Assembly: GCA_016125505.1 (NCBI GenBank) | Contig: WGLP01000003.1 | Location: 62,001 to 126,000 of the forward strand | Direction: 5' to 3' | From: Gammaproteobacteria bacterium | GTDB taxonomy: Bacteria > Pseudomonadota > Gammaproteobacteria > UBA6429 > Thiohalophilaceae | Length of the DNA stretch: 64,000 bases | Shown: positions 1-10,956 of the stretch, piece by piece | How the letters are laid out: every line of letters starts with the position of its first letter | Position numbering within the stretch: the first letter of the stretch is position 1 | Program-made: the position numbers and the translations under genes | Notes under the pieces: model-generated | The model's database searches: none | Told to the model about the DNA's origin: nothing | The model's input: only the letters and a program-made list of their open reading frames with translations

Positions 1-425
1 GGATCGAAGACACGAGTTTTAAACTGAAGGATTACCAGAGCTTCCTGGCACAACATCACGAGAGTATTGCAGAGTTCACGGCACAACGGGAACAGGCCTT
101 CGCCGAGGAATTGCAGCGCTGGGTCGCCTCAGGCCAGATCAATTTCGAAGCGGCGCAGGACCTCGCCAGTGAGGCAGGCAACGAAGAGGCCCTGCCGCAA
201 AACTGTATGGCGATTGAAAGCCCGGTTGCCGGCAGTGTCTGGCAGGTATTGGTCAATCAGGGCGACCGGGTCAGCACCGGCCAGGCACTGGTCGTACTGG
301 AATCAATGAAGATGGAGATAGAAGTGACTGCACAACACGACGGTATTGTTTATGCCATTACCCGCCAGGAAGGAAATCAGGTCAATGCGGGACAGCCCCT
401 GCTCATTCTGCAGGAGAACGTGTAA
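1..425 (+). CDS. Urea carboxylase, C-terminal fragment (5' end outside window)
   Basis: This is the last ~141 codons of a biotin-dependent carboxylase. The C-terminus contains the biotin carboxyl carrier domain with the biotinylation motif ESMKMEIEV; the lysine between the two methionines is the biotin attachment site. The segment before it (SFLAQHHESIAEF) fits the end of the carboxyltransferase/allophanate-forming part of urea carboxylase. Urea carboxylase converts urea, bicarbonate and ATP to allophanate. The stop codon overlaps the ATG of the allophanate hydrolase gene by one base (TAATG), so the two halves of the urea amidolyase pathway are translationally coupled. Assignment to urea carboxylase rather than another biotin carboxylase rests mainly on this neighbour. 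Confidence 0.9.
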   Translation, partial: IEDTSFKLKDYQSFLAQHHESIAEFTAQREQAFAEELQRWVASGQINFEAAQDLASEAGNEEALPQNCMAIESPVAGSVWQVLVNQGDRVSTGQALVVLESMKMEIEVTAQHDGIVYAITRQEGNQVNAGQPLLILQENV

Positions 426-2221
426 TGGATATGACCGTCGCCGGCCTGCTCGCCGCGTATCGCACACAAGGGCTCACACCGGAGGCCGTCATCGCGCATG
501 TGCTGGCGCGCTGCAATGAATACCGCGCTCACAATATCTGGATCACCCAACTGACTCGCGCACAACTCGAACCGTATCTGCAGAAGCTGCACGAACACTC
601 ACCGGACAGCCTGCCCCTGTACGGCATCCCGTTTGCGATCAAGGACAACATCGACCTGGCGGGGATACCCACCACCGCCGCCTGCGAGGCATTTACTTAT
701 ACGCCGCAACACTCCGCCTTCGTAGTACAACAACTGATCGACGCCGGGGCGATCCCCATTGGTAAAACCAATCTGGATCAATTCGCCACCGGCCTCGTCG
801 GCACGCGATCCCCCTATGGCGCGTGTCATAACGCAATCAATCCTGAGTATGTTTCCGGCGGTTCCAGCTCCGGTTCGGCTGTCGCCAATGCGCTTGGTCT
901 TGTCTCGTTTGCACTAGGTACGGACACCGCCGGTTCGGGACGCGTACCCGCGTCATTCAACAACATCGTTGGCGTCAAACCCTCACGCGGGATCGTCAGT
1001 ACCACCGGCGTCGTGCCCGCCTGCCGCACGCTGGATTGCGTCAGCCTGTTTGCGCTCACGACAGACGACGCCAACCTTGTGCTGGAACACATGGCGGTAT
1101 ATGACGCAGGCGATCCCTATGCGCGTCCCAATCCGTTTAGCAATTCATACCGTCACTATGGTATGCCGTCCGGAGCCTTCCGGTTCGGTGTGCCGGCAAC
1201 GGAACAGCTCGCCTTCTTTGGTGACGACTCCGCGCGACAACAGTTTCTGGATTCCGTCAGCAAGCTGGAGGCCTTGGGCGGGATCAGAACCGAAATTGAT
1301 TTTGCACCGTTCATGTCCGCCGCAAAATTATTGTACGACGGTCCATGGCTGGCCGAACGCTACGTTGCTACCGAGGAGATCATCACCCGGCAACCCGACG
1401 CCATGCTGCCGGTCACGCGCACCATCATCGACAACGCCAAGGACAAATCCGCGGTCGATGCATTCAAGGCCGAATACAGCTTGCGCGCGTATCAACGTCA
1501 GGCGGAACAGATCCTGGATGCCGTCGACTTCATTGTGACGCCCACGGCGGGGACCATCTTTACTATCGCCCAGGTCGAGGCGGATCCGATCGCGCTGAAT
1601 ACCCAGTTGGGTTACTACACCAACTTTATGAACCTGCTCGATTGCGCGGCGATTGCCATCCCTGCCGCGTATCTCGCTAACGGCCTGCCCTGGGGCATTA
1701 CCTTCTTCAGCAGGGCCTTGCAGGATCGCAAATTGCTCAGTTACGCCAACCGCTGGCAACAGGCAATGCAGTTACCGTTGGGTGCAACTGCATTGCCACT
1801 ACCCGCAAGCAAGCAGTCGTCACCCGGGTTTGCACAAGCTATTCCGGTCGTCGTCTGCGGCGCGCATCTGGACGGCCTGCCACTGAACTGGCAATTGCGC
1901 GAACGCGGTGCCGTGCTCGCGGAGAAAACCACAACCGCCGCACACTATCGCATGTATGCCCTGGCCGGCGGCCCGCCCTATCGTCCCGGTCTGATCCGTG
2001 ACAGCAAGGGCGGCAATGCCATCGAAGTCGAGGTATGGCATGTGCCTGCGGATCAGTTCGGTAGTTTCGTGGCCGCCATTCCGCCACCACTGGGTATCGG
2101 CAAACTGGAATTGGCGGATGGCCGTTGGTTGCCCGGTTTTATCTGTGAGGGACATGCCATCGCAGATGCAAAAGACATTAGCGCACTGGGCGGCTGGCGC
2201 CGTTACCTCGCCGAGGCATAG
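425..2221 (+). CDS. atzF: Allophanate hydrolase
   Basis: A 598-residue amidase-signature enzyme that hydrolyses allophanate to ammonium and carbon dioxide. Catalytic features are visible: lysine near residue 73 (FAIKDNID), the glycine/serine-rich VSGGSSSGSA block at 143-152, and the nucleophile serine near 171 (GTDTAGSGR). Residues from about 470 on form the extra C-terminal domain typical of AtzF/DUR1 allophanate hydrolases (VVVCGAHLDGLPLN...), so this is full length and not a generic amidase. It follows urea carboxylase with a one-base overlap. It can also consume allophanate made by the biuret hydrolase encoded at 10.3 kb. Confidence 0.95.
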   Translation: MDMTVAGLLAAYRTQGLTPEAVIAHVLARCNEYRAHNIWITQLTRAQLEPYLQKLHEHSPDSLPLYGIPFAIKDNIDLAGIPTTAACEAFTYTPQHSAFVVQQLIDAGAIPIGKTNLDQFATGLVGTRSPYGACHNAINPEYVSGGSSSGSAVANALGLVSFALGTDTAGSGRVPASFNNIVGVKPSRGIVSTTGVVPACRTLDCVSLFALTTDDANLVLEHMAVYDAGDPYARPNPFSNSYRHYGMPSGAFRFGVPATEQLAFFGDDSARQQFLDSVSKLEALGGIRTEIDFAPFMSAAKLLYDGPWLAERYVATEEIITRQPDAMLPVTRTIIDNAKDKSAVDAFKAEYSLRAYQRQAEQILDAVDFIVTPTAGTIFTIAQVEADPIALNTQLGYYTNFMNLLDCAAIAIPAAYLANGLPWGITFFSRALQDRKLLSYANRWQQAMQLPLGATALPLPASKQSSPGFAQAIPVVVCGAHLDGLPLNWQLRERGAVLAEKTTTAAHYRMYALAGGPPYRPGLIRDSKGGNAIEVEVWHVPADQFGSFVAAIPPPLGIGKLELADGRWLPGFICEGHAIADAKDISALGGWRRYLAEA

Positions 2222-2425
2222 CGCGTCACACAGGGAGTGTGTCTCATCTCGTTGCAGCTTTTGCTACAATTACTTTTTAATTGACTTTAATTTTGCATGG
2301 GATTTGGGGATCCCGCGCACGGGCTAAACCCGCCTCCCACCTAAGTCGATAGATATCCTAAGCCTTGAACAGGGAAAACAAGTAGTAATTGTAGGTTTAT
2401 AAGCCGACTTGAGTTCATCCGACCC

Positions 2426-5400
2426 ATGGTAAAAACAACGCAATCGTTTCCCTTGCGGAATCTGTTTCGCATCCTGATGTTGCTGTTGCTCGCGGCCTAT
2501 CTGGGTCTGCTTATCTATTTGTGGAACAGCACCCTGGACAAGACCCGTGACGATCTGGCCTATACCAACTCCTTCCTGGTCCAGGCGGTGCGCGCCACCC
2601 TCAAACAACACGAACTTATCCTGCGCGGGATGGGTAGTGTTCTGCTCGCCGACGGCGCGCTCGACAATCCGGAAAACGGCCGGGAGTTTATCACCCGCAT
2701 GAAACAACTCGACCCCGGCATTGTCGGCTTTGGCCTGTCGCGTCCCGATGGACAACTGGTCCTCATCAGTGGGCTTAGCACGAAAAATCTGCCTAACCTG
2801 ATACACAACGCCGAGTCCCAGGATAGCTTTCGCGAAGCCCTAACCAGCGATCATCTGCGCACCGGGCGTGCCTATTTTTTCAAACCGCTGGCCGACTGGG
2901 TCGTGCCGATTCGCGTGGCCATCCGCGACAAGACCGGCAAGGTCAGTGCCGTGATGTCCGCGGGTTATTCCATTGAAAACGCCACCACGGCCTGGAGCAA
3001 CGTCACACTGCTGCCGCAGGTCAAGATCGCGCTGGTCGGTAACGACGGTTACCTGCGTTATGGCTCCCCCCTGCCCGGCGGGGAAAAACAACAGGTATTA
3101 GAGAAATTGTTTGGCACGCAAATCGATGCCAATGTGCAAAAGCAGGTAGCGAGTATCACCAAAGACCATGCCTTTGTTGAAATGTTTCTGCCCAACTCAG
3201 GCGGTGACAACTACGTTGCCTATACCAGGATCCCGGAATATGGACTGCACGCCGCCGCCTTCATGACACGCTCCGTCGTAATCACGCACTGGTTACAATC
3301 GGCGGCGGTACCGACGGCTTTGATGAGTTTGATCCTGATTAGTGGCCTGTTCGCCTACCAGCGTGCCGTACAACAGCAAACCCGCGCTAACAGCGCAATC
3401 CAACAATTGTCCGCGTGGCAGCAGGCCCTCCTGGACAGTGCCGACTACAGCATCATCTCCACCGACACCAACGGGACCATTGTCAGTTTTAACAAAACTG
3501 CCGAGCAGATGCTGGGCTACACTGCTGCGGAGATGATCGGCAAGCAAGACCCGACGATGTTTCACGACCCCGCTGAAGTTCAGGAATATGCCGAGGAACT
3601 CAGCCGGGAATTACAGATCCCCTTGCTACCCGGATTCAAGGCCTGTGTCTATAAGGTCCAGCAGGGCCAGGTCGTTGAGCGCGAATGGACCTTTATTCGC
3701 AAGGACGGGGCACGTATCCCGATACGTTTATCGATTAGTCCATTGACCACGGCCGACGGCGATATCATCGGCTTCATGGGAATTGCGGATGACCTGACTG
3801 AAGAAAAGACTATCCAGTCCAATTTGCGCGAAAGCATGGAGCGCTATCGGGTATTGTTTGAACGCGCTGGCGACGCCATCTTCCTGATGCGCTACGAGCG
3901 TTTCATCGATTGCAATCCCGCCACGCTGGAAATGTACGGTTGCACCCGCGAGCAGATCGTCGGCCAGACACCCATGATGTTTTCACCCGAACTTCAGCCG
4001 GACGGCCGTGCTTCCTCCGAAAAGGCCATGGAAAAGATCAATGCTGCCTATGCCGGCAAAACCCAGTTGTTTGAATGGCGCCACATCAAGTACGACGGCA
4101 CACCGTTTGAGGCCGAAGTCACCCTGAATGCCGTCGAAATCAGTAATGAACCGCATCTGCTCGCCGTAGTCCGTGATATCAGTGCACGTAAACAGAACGA
4201 AGCCGAACTGGCAAGATCTCGGCAGAGCTTGATCCAGCACAACGAAAGCCTGCGCATGATTAATCAATTGTCGCAGCGCCTGCATGTCTCGTTGAAACTC
4301 GATGATATCCTGCGGGAAACAACCAGGGCACTGCTGAGTCTGAGTCACGCCCCGAATGTCGCGATATATCTTGTCGACCAGAATGACCCATCCCAATTGC
4401 GGCTGGCAAACGGTCATGGATTTTCCGATGACCTCATGACACTGGCAAGTTCCCTGCCGATGCAGGGCAGCCTAACCGGCAAGGCACTGAGTGAGGCGCG
4501 TATTATCGAAACCAGCGATGTCACCAATGATGATCGAATGTATGAGGATGTCCGAAGTGCACTGGCTGCGCAGGGCGCAAAATCCGCCATCATCATCCCG
4601 CTGTACTATCAGGGCCAGCCGCTGGGCAGTATCAATCTTATCTACGACAAGCGTTATGATTTCGATCAGACCGTCAAAGAATCGCTGGTGTCTCTGGGCA
4701 ACACGGTCGCACTGGCCATCGCCAACTCGCGCCACGTCGAGAACCTTGCCTACCAGGCCAGGCACGACAGCCTTACCCACCTGCCAAATCGTGTCCTGCT
4801 GCACGAGACCGTACAACAACAGCTGTACGAGGCAAAACGGGAGGAAATACAGGTCGCATTGCTGCTGCTCGACCTCGATCGCTTCAAGGAGATCAATGAT
4901 ACCCTCGGACATCAAATCGGCGATCGGATACTCACCATGGTGGGTGAACGCTTCCAGCAATACTGCCTGCCTTACAATGCCATCACCGCGCGCCTGGGCG
5001 GAGACGAATTCGCCATTTCGCTGTTACATAAACTCAATAACGATAGCGCAATTCAACTGGCGAATGACATCGTCAGCGCATTGCATCAGCCCTTTGAAAT
5101 CGAGGGGTTCGAACTCAGCCTCGGTGCCAGTATCGGTGTCGCCTTCTTTCCGCAGCACGGGATAAACAGTCATGCCCTGCTGCGTGCCGCCGACGTGGCC
5201 ATGTATCAGGCGAAGCGGCGCTCCGCCGGCATCATGGTCTACGACGACGACTTTGATGATTACAGTACCGAACGCCTGACCCTGGCCAGCGAACTGGTGC
5301 AGGCGCTGGATCAGAACCAGCTGGTGCTTCATTATCAACCCAAGATCGATCTGGCGGACAACGAGGTTGTCGGTTTCGAGGCACTGGTACGCTGGCAACA

Positions 5401-6046
5401 CCCGCGCCTGGGTCTGCTCTATCCCGATTCATTTCTGCATCTTGCCGAAATGAGCGAAGTCATCCACCCGTTCACGCGCGCGGTCATGGAACTCGCGATC
5501 CGGGACAAACAGCACCTGCGCGCACTCGGTTATCACCAGTCCGTCGCAATCAACCTGTCAGCCATCAATCTCTCCGATTCCCGCTGCTACGAATATCTGC
5601 GCCAGACCCTGGAATCGCACACCATCCCGGCAACGGAAATCGAGCTGGAATTGACGGAAACGGCATTGATGCACGAGGCCGACAATGCCATGAATCTCCT
5701 GCAACGCTGTAATGCCATGGGGATCAATATCGCTATCGACGATTTCGGCACCGGTTATTCCTCGCTGTCTTATCTGCGCCGGCTGCCCATCAAGGCGCTG
5801 AAGATCGACAAGTCCTTCGTGATGGACATGCTGGACAATCACCAGGATGTCACGATCGTCCGTTCGACCATCGACCTCGCACACAACCTCGAGTTGATGG
5901 TTATCGCCGAAGGTGTGGAGAACGACGCCATCCTGGCCCTGCTGCGTAACATGGGTTGCGATCAGGCGCAGGGCTTCGGGATCTGCCGGCCTCAGGCCGT
6001 TGAGAATCTGATTGCCTGGTTAGCGCAGTACCAGCCGGCAGCTTAG
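2426..6046 (+). CDS. Cache/PAS/PAS/GAF/GGDEF/EAL cyclic-di-GMP sensor protein
   Basis: A 1206-residue membrane sensor. An N-terminal transmembrane helix (residues about 15-32), a periplasmic sensing region to about 290 and a second helix near 295-315 are followed by PAS (about 330-460), PAS (about 470-595), GAF (about 605-770), GGDEF (about 775-940) and EAL (about 950-1200). The cyclase signature is intact (LGGDEF near residue 857) and the phosphodiesterase motif is intact (FEALVRW near 984), so both activities are possible. No strong Shine-Dalgarno precedes the ATG. It is not obviously part of the urea operon. Its 3' end overlaps the convergent GntR gene by four bases. Confidence 0.9.
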   Translation: MVKTTQSFPLRNLFRILMLLLLAAYLGLLIYLWNSTLDKTRDDLAYTNSFLVQAVRATLKQHELILRGMGSVLLADGALDNPENGREFITRMKQLDPGIVGFGLSRPDGQLVLISGLSTKNLPNLIHNAESQDSFREALTSDHLRTGRAYFFKPLADWVVPIRVAIRDKTGKVSAVMSAGYSIENATTAWSNVTLLPQVKIALVGNDGYLRYGSPLPGGEKQQVLEKLFGTQIDANVQKQVASITKDHAFVEMFLPNSGGDNYVAYTRIPEYGLHAAAFMTRSVVITHWLQSAAVPTALMSLILISGLFAYQRAVQQQTRANSAIQQLSAWQQALLDSADYSIISTDTNGTIVSFNKTAEQMLGYTAAEMIGKQDPTMFHDPAEVQEYAEELSRELQIPLLPGFKACVYKVQQGQVVEREWTFIRKDGARIPIRLSISPLTTADGDIIGFMGIADDLTEEKTIQSNLRESMERYRVLFERAGDAIFLMRYERFIDCNPATLEMYGCTREQIVGQTPMMFSPELQPDGRASSEKAMEKINAAYAGKTQLFEWRHIKYDGTPFEAEVTLNAVEISNEPHLLAVVRDISARKQNEAELARSRQSLIQHNESLRMINQLSQRLHVSLKLDDILRETTRALLSLSHAPNVAIYLVDQNDPSQLRLANGHGFSDDLMTLASSLPMQGSLTGKALSEARIIETSDVTNDDRMYEDVRSALAAQGAKSAIIIPLYYQGQPLGSINLIYDKRYDFDQTVKESLVSLGNTVALAIANSRHVENLAYQARHDSLTHLPNRVLLHETVQQQLYEAKREEIQVALLLLDLDRFKEINDTLGHQIGDRILTMVGERFQQYCLPYNAITARLGGDEFAISLLHKLNNDSAIQLANDIVSALHQPFEIEGFELSLGASIGVAFFPQHGINSHALLRAADVAMYQAKRRSAGIMVYDDDFDDYSTERLTLASELVQALDQNQLVLHYQPKIDLADNEVVGFEALVRWQHPRLGLLYPDSFLHLAEMSEVIHPFTRAVMELAIRDKQHLRALGYHQSVAINLSAINLSDSRCYEYLRQTLESHTIPATEIELELTETALMHEADNAMNLLQRCNAMGINIAIDDFGTGYSSLSYLRRLPIKALKIDKSFVMDMLDNHQDVTIVRSTIDLAHNLELMVIAEGVENDAILALLRNMGCDQAQGFGICRPQAVENLIAWLAQYQPAA

Positions 6047-6744
6047 GCGCTTTTGGTTCGGCGCGGACGTTTTTTGCGGTATTGTTCCAGCTGACTGAGG
6101 GTGACGGAGCGGGCGACTTTCTGACTCTTGCGAATGTGCGCAATCATCGCCTCCCTGGCCCTGGCAACATCGCGATTCTGGATCAGCGTGATGATCTCGA
6201 AGTGTTCCTCGTAAGTATCCTTGATGCTCTTGTCATCGGGAAACCCCAGCGCACGAATCGGCCGAATGCGGTTATTCACGTCTTCGAGATACTGCAGCAG
6301 CGCCGGATTCCTGCTGCCTTCGGCGATGACAATATGAAAACGTTCCTCGAATTGCTTGATGTATTCGGGATCGCTGCGGTGTTTTTTGTAATTACGCGGA
6401 TTCCATTCATCGGCGAAGGCCTTGAGTTCCTCGTCTGACATGTTTTCGATGGCGAGTTCCACCGTCATCGCCTCCAGCGCAACCCGCACGGTGTAATAAT
6501 CGCTGACCAGATCGATATCCACCTGGCGCACATAACAACCCTGCTTCGGCCGGACCGTAATCAGGCCCTCCACTTCCAGTCGTTTCAGCGCTTCACGAAT
6601 GGGTGTGCGACTGGTTTTGTATTCTTCCGCCAGTTCCATTTCGGTGACCCGCGAACCGGGGAACAAATCGAAGTTAATAATCTTTTGCCACAGATCCTGA
6701 TATATCTCGCGGGTAGTCAGGCGTTTTTTACGCAAGTGGTGCAC
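6043..6744 (-). CDS. GntR-family (FadR/FCD-type) transcriptional regulator
   Basis: A 233-residue regulator with an N-terminal winged helix-turn-helix ([18 protein letters not shown], residues about 30-65) and a C-terminal all-helical FCD ligand-binding domain. It is transcribed divergently from the BMP-type ABC transporter and biuret hydrolase genes, which is the usual arrangement for a local regulator of a catabolic operon. The shared 395-bp region holds a perfect GTTGTATACAAC palindrome, a plausible FCD-subfamily operator. The ligand is inferred, not seen; biuret, allophanate or a related amide would fit the neighbours. Confidence 0.9.
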   Translation of the reverse strand: MHHLRKKRLTTREIYQDLWQKIINFDLFPGSRVTEMELAEEYKTSRTPIREALKRLEVEGLITVRPKQGCYVRQVDIDLVSDYYTVRVALEAMTVELAIENMSDEELKAFADEWNPRNYKKHRSDPEYIKQFEERFHIVIAEGSRNPALLQYLEDVNNRIRPIRALGFPDDKSIKDTYEEHFEIITLIQNRDVARAREAMIAHIRKSQKVARSVTLSQLEQYRKKRPRRTKSA

Positions 6745-7139
6745 TCCTGTTACTGCATGCCGACGGCGCGTGGTCGGCGCGTCCGGCGAAATTCTACATC
6801 ATGTCGTGTCTGCACAAACACGATCCAGGTACGGATTCAGGCGTACCAAAACCGTGCATTCTTCGCCTCCCCGGGGCCGCGGCCAGACCTTGTCGGCCTC
6901 CCGGCCATGACGCCTAATTACATTGATTTCATGAGCTTATCGTGTGGGGCGGCCATGGCCAGCGGCGGGCCCCGTGACTGGCACAAACCATGCAACGTTG
7001 TATACAACATGCCTGGCCGACTGGTTTACCGACGCAACCCTTTTAAAACATACCACACGTTCGCCAAAAGGCTAGTCGGATTCGCAGGCAGGCAACATAC
7101 AACAAATTCAGACAGTAACTCTTGCGAGGAGAATCGAAC
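6745..7139. promoter_or_regulatory. Divergent control region with candidate GntR operator (6997-7008)
   Basis: This 395-bp gap separates the regulator gene from the transporter operon. It contains a perfect 12-bp palindrome GTTGTATACAAC at 6997-7008, extended imperfectly on both sides (CAAC/GTTG arms). FCD-type GntR proteins bind short palindromes of this size and AT-rich centre. I cannot identify convincing -35/-10 boxes by eye. A good Shine-Dalgarno (GAGGAGAA) ends just before the ATG at 7140. Confidence 0.55.
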
Positions 7140-8273
7140 ATGAGTAAAGACAACACCAGCATCAGCCGACGCAACCTGCTCAAAGCCATGGCGGCGGCAG
7201 GAGCTGTCGGGACGATGGGTGGCTTCGGTATCCGGTCCGTGCTGGCGGCGCCAAAGACGGTCAACATGGGATTCGTCTATGTCGGCCCGCGCGATGATTA
7301 TGGTTACAACCAGGCCCACTACGAAGGCAAATCGGCGGTGGCCAAACTCGATTGGGTCAAGGCCTTCGACGAGGAGAACGTGCCGGAGACGATCGAAGTG
7401 GTCAAGACCATGGAAAGCATGATCAACCTCAACGGCGCACAGGTGCTCTTCCCCACTTCCTTCGGTTACTTCAATCCGTTTATTCTCGAAACCGCGCCCA
7501 AGTATCCGGACGTCATGTTCCTGCATTGCGGCGGGTTGTGGAAGGAAGGCTACCCCAGCAACGTAGGGAGTTATTTTGGTTATATCGACGAGCCGGTCTA
7601 TCTGTCCGGTCTCGTTGCCGGTCACATGTCGAAGACCGGCAAGCTCGGCTTCATCGCCGCGATCCCCATCCCGCAGGTCTTGCGCAACATCAACAACTTC
7701 ACCATGGCCGCGCGCAGCGTCAATCCCAAGATCACCACGACCGTCGTCTTCACCGGCGGCTGGTCCAATCCGGTCAAAGAGGCCGAGGCCGCTAACGCCA
7801 TGGCGGACCAGGGTATCGATGTGCTCACCTGTCACGTGGACAGCCCCAAGGTCGTGGTGCAAACCGCGGAGAAACGCGGTATCTACTGCTGCGGTTATCA
7901 CACCGATCAATCCGTGCTCGCGCCCAAGGGTTTCCTCACCGGCGCCGAATGGAACTGGAGTAAGGTGTATACGGATTACGCCGGGATGATCAAGACCGGG
8001 AAGAAGATCCCGAACCTGATCCGCGGCGGTCTAAAGGAAGGCATCGTCAAGAGTTCGCCCTACGGCAAGGCCGTCACGGCCAAGGCCAAGGCACATGCGG
8101 ATGAGGTGCGCGCGAAATTCATGAAGGGAGACATGATCGTATACAAAGGCCCGATCAAGGATAACACCGGCAAGGTCGTCATCCCCAAAGACAAGTCCTA
8201 TGCACAGACCGATATCTGGCTGGAGAGCATGGACTGGCTTGTGGAAGGCGTCATCGGTACGACCAAGGGTTAA
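7140..8273 (+). CDS. BMP-family ABC transporter substrate-binding protein
   Basis: A periplasmic binding protein of the BMP/PnrA (Med) family, 377 residues from the ATG preceded by GAGGAG. It begins with a twin-arginine signal (SRRNLLKAMAAAGAVG) ending near LAA, so it is probably exported folded by Tat. Relatives bind nucleosides or purines, but this one sits in an operon with two permeases, a double ATPase and biuret hydrolase. I infer biuret or another small ureide as cargo. An upstream in-frame TTG at 7122 is less likely because it falls inside the ribosome-binding site. Confidence 0.88.
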   Translation: MSKDNTSISRRNLLKAMAAAGAVGTMGGFGIRSVLAAPKTVNMGFVYVGPRDDYGYNQAHYEGKSAVAKLDWVKAFDEENVPETIEVVKTMESMINLNGAQVLFPTSFGYFNPFILETAPKYPDVMFLHCGGLWKEGYPSNVGSYFGYIDEPVYLSGLVAGHMSKTGKLGFIAAIPIPQVLRNINNFTMAARSVNPKITTTVVFTGGWSNPVKEAEAANAMADQGIDVLTCHVDSPKVVVQTAEKRGIYCCGYHTDQSVLAPKGFLTGAEWNWSKVYTDYAGMIKTGKKIPNLIRGGLKEGIVKSSPYGKAVTAKAKAHADEVRAKFMKGDMIVYKGPIKDNTGKVVIPKDKSYAQTDIWLESMDWLVEGVIGTTKG

Positions 8274-8295
8274 TCCGGTACGGTTCTGCTACGTC

Positions 8296-9339
8296 ATGCC
8301 GCGTCTTCTTGAGTCATTCGCGATTCCCGCGGCGGCCTTGTTGGTCTCGGTGATCCTGTTCGGCCTGTTCGTGCTGGTCGCCGGGACCAATCCCATCGAC
8401 GTCATGCACAGCGTTTATATCGGCGCCTTCGGCAGCTGGTTTTCCTGGCAAAATACTTTAGTACGCGCCGCACCGCTGATGTTGACCGCCTTGTGTACCG
8501 CCCTGCCGGCGCGCATCGGTCTGATCAACATCGGCGGTGAAGGTGCGCTGGTCATCGGCGGTCTGTGCGCCGCCGTCATGGGTATCCAGCTTAATGGCCT
8601 GTCGCCATGGTTGGTGATCCTGGGCATGCTCTTGACCGGTGCCATTAGCGGCGGGTTGTGGATCGCCGGCATCGGTGCCTTAAAACACTATCGCAACGTC
8701 AACGAAACCATCAGTTCCTTGTTATTGAATTACATCGCCATCGCGGTGCTGAATTTTCTGGTGGTGGGTCCCTTGCACGATCCCGCCAGCATGAATAAAC
8801 CGTCGACCTTTCCTGTCGGCAAGGCCAACATGATCGGCGATATCGGGCATAGCTCGATTCACTATGGTCTGGTCTTCGGCGTCGTCGCCTGTGTGATCAT
8901 GTGGTTTGCCATGCGCCGCACCACCTATGGTTTCGCCGTTGATATGGTCGGCGGCAATCTGCGCGCCGCACAACTCTCCGGCCTGGCAGTCGGCAAATTA
9001 ATTTTAATCACCAGTTTTCTGGCCGGCGCTGCCGCCGGTCTCGCCGGTATGATCGAAGTGGCTGCCGTCCAAGGCAATGCCAACACCTCGCTCAATGCCG
9101 GTTATGGTTATGCAGGGATCCTTGTGGCCTTCATAGCGCGCCACAACCCGCTGGCCGTGATACCCGTTGCCATCCTCCTGGGCGGGATTCATGCCAGCGG
9201 CGGATTCCTGCAACGTCAATTCAATCTGCCCGACGCCACGACACTCGTATTTCAGGGCATCATCTTCGTCGTCATCCTCGCCAGTGAAGCCTTTTACGGT
9301 CGCCTGCGTTGGTTCAAACCGAAGGCGGTGAGTGCATGA
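8296..9339 (+). CDS. ABC transporter permease (BPD_transp_2, BMP-associated)
   Basis: A hydrophobic 347-residue permease of the branched-chain/sugar-nucleoside type (YufP-like), with about eight to ten membrane segments and the conserved stretches LINIGGEGAL and LAGAAAGLAGMIEV. I take the ATG at 8296 as the start, since the longer open frame from 8200 lies inside the binding-protein gene. The stop overlaps the ATG of the second permease (ATGA), implying tight translational coupling and a heterodimeric channel. Confidence 0.88.
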   Translation: MPRLLESFAIPAAALLVSVILFGLFVLVAGTNPIDVMHSVYIGAFGSWFSWQNTLVRAAPLMLTALCTALPARIGLINIGGEGALVIGGLCAAVMGIQLNGLSPWLVILGMLLTGAISGGLWIAGIGALKHYRNVNETISSLLLNYIAIAVLNFLVVGPLHDPASMNKPSTFPVGKANMIGDIGHSSIHYGLVFGVVACVIMWFAMRRTTYGFAVDMVGGNLRAAQLSGLAVGKLILITSFLAGAAAGLAGMIEVAAVQGNANTSLNAGYGYAGILVAFIARHNPLAVIPVAILLGGIHASGGFLQRQFNLPDATTLVFQGIIFVVILASEAFYGRLRWFKPKAVSA

Positions 9340-10256
9340 CGGAGGGACTCGGTGCTGTCGGTGTAGTGATCGCCGTCCTCGGTGGCGCCATCCGTGTCGG
9401 GACACCGTTCCTGTTCGTCAGCCTGGGTGAATGTCTGACGGAAAAAAGCGGACGCATTAATCTCGGCCTCGAGGGTAACCTGGTGATGGGCGCCATGTCC
9501 GCTTACGGTGTTGCGTATCTCTCGGGTTCGCCCTGGCTCGGTGTGTTAACCGCCGGCGGTGCCGGCATGTTGCTGGGGCTATTGCATGCCCTGCTCTGTC
9601 AACAACCGCGCGTCAACGACATCGCCGTGGGTATCGCCATGATGTTACTGGGTACCGGTCTGGCCTTCTTTTTGGGTAAACCCTTTATTCAACCGGTGGC
9701 GCCGCACCTGCCGGCCTTGTCTCTCGGCGGCTGGAGCGATTCGCCGGTGATCCGCGCCGCGCTGGATATCAACGTATTGTTTGTCATCGGTGCCGTGTTG
9801 GCACCGGCCATGTCCTGGTTCTTCCGCAACGCCAAGTGGGGTTTCATTATCCGCACCGTCGGTGAAAGCCGCGACGCGGCACTGGCCATGGGGATCAACG
9901 TCAATCGCGTGCGCATGCTGGCGACCATGTGCGGCGGTTTCCTTGCCGGCATCGGCGGATCGTTTTTATCGCTTTATTATCCCGGCGCCTGGAACGAGGG
10001 TCTCTCCAGCGGCCAGGGTCTGATGGCGGTTGCGCTGGTGATCTTCGCGCGCTGGAATCCCGTGTATTGCTTATACGCCTCGCTCCTGTTCGGCGGCGCC
10101 GCGGCGCTTGGCCCCGCCCTGCAATCCGTCGGCATCACCTGGGGTTATTACCTGTTTAACGCGGCACCGTACGTACTCACCCTCGGCATCATGATCGCGA
10201 CCTCTTCTTCGAAACAACGCTTCGCCAGCATGCCCGGCGAATTAGGTAAAGCCTAG
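9336..10256 (+). CDS. Second ABC transporter permease (BMP-associated)
   Basis: A 306-residue integral membrane protein, paralogous to the preceding permease and resembling YufQ-type subunits ([37 protein letters not shown]). The start ATG overlaps the previous stop by four bases. It pairs with the first permease to form the translocation pore of the importer. A 19-bp gap separates it from the biuret hydrolase gene. Confidence 0.88.
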   Translation: MTEGLGAVGVVIAVLGGAIRVGTPFLFVSLGECLTEKSGRINLGLEGNLVMGAMSAYGVAYLSGSPWLGVLTAGGAGMLLGLLHALLCQQPRVNDIAVGIAMMLLGTGLAFFLGKPFIQPVAPHLPALSLGGWSDSPVIRAALDINVLFVIGAVLAPAMSWFFRNAKWGFIIRTVGESRDAALAMGINVNRVRMLATMCGGFLAGIGGSFLSLYYPGAWNEGLSSGQGLMAVALVIFARWNPVYCLYASLLFGGAAALGPALQSVGITWGYYLFNAAPYVLTLGIMIATSSSKQRFASMPGELGKA

Positions 10257-10275
10257 ACACAGGAGCGCCCTGCCA

Positions 10276-10956
10276 ATGACAACCTTTATTGACGCTGATC
10301 CGTATCCGTGGCCATACAACGGCGAATTACACCCGAGCAATACCGCGCTGATCATTATCGACATGCAAACCGACTTCTGTGGTATCGGCGGCTATGTGGA
10401 TAAAATGGGTTATGACCTGTCGTTGACGCGCGCGCCCATCGAACCCATCAAGCAGGTTCTGGCCGTCGCCCGCGCCAAGGGCTTTATGGTTATCCATACC
10501 CGCGAAGGTCACCGGCGCGACTTGAGCGATCTGCCTGCCAACAAGCGCTGGCGTTCGCAACGCATCGGTGCCGGTATCGGCGACCCCGGCCCTTGCGGCC
10601 AGATCCTCGTGCGTGGCGAACCGGGTTGGGAGATCATTCCGGAACTTGCACCGCGGGACGGCGAGCCGATCATCGATAAACCCGGCAAGGGCTCATTCTG
10701 CGCGACCGATCTGGAATTGCTGCTGCGTCTGAAAGGTATCGACAATATTATCCTGACCGGGATTACTACCGACGTCTGCGTGCACACCACCATGCGCGAG
10801 GCCAATGACCGCGGCTTCGAATGCGTACTGCTGGAAGACTGTTGCGGCGCCACCGATGCCGGTAATCACCAGGCCGCGTTGCACATGATCAAGATGCAGG
10901 GCGGTGTCTTCGGTGCCGTCGCCAGTTCCGCCAGCTTGCTCAAGGCGCTGGCATGA
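10276..10956 (+). CDS. biuH: Biuret amidohydrolase (cysteine hydrolase, isochorismatase fold)
   Basis: A 226-residue isochorismatase-like hydrolase. The catalytic triad of the family is visible as Asp29 (IIIDMQTDF), Lys135 ([10 protein letters not shown]) and Cys168 ([10 protein letters not shown]). The whole sequence is remembered as very close to the characterised Rhizobium leguminosarum biuret hydrolase, including [13 protein letters not shown] at the N-terminus and [20 protein letters not shown]. The enzyme splits biuret to allophanate and ammonia; allophanate hydrolase is encoded 8 kb upstream. It lies inside the transporter operon between permease and ATPase genes and overlaps the latter by four bases. 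Other isochorismatase-like amidases (ureidoacrylate hydrolase) are the main alternative. Confidence 0.88.
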   Translation: MTTFIDADPYPWPYNGELHPSNTALIIIDMQTDFCGIGGYVDKMGYDLSLTRAPIEPIKQVLAVARAKGFMVIHTREGHRRDLSDLPANKRWRSQRIGAGIGDPGPCGQILVRGEPGWEIIPELAPRDGEPIIDKPGKGSFCATDLELLLRLKGIDNIILTGITTDVCVHTTMREANDRGFECVLLEDCCGATDAGNHQAALHMIKMQGGVFGAVASSASLLKALA

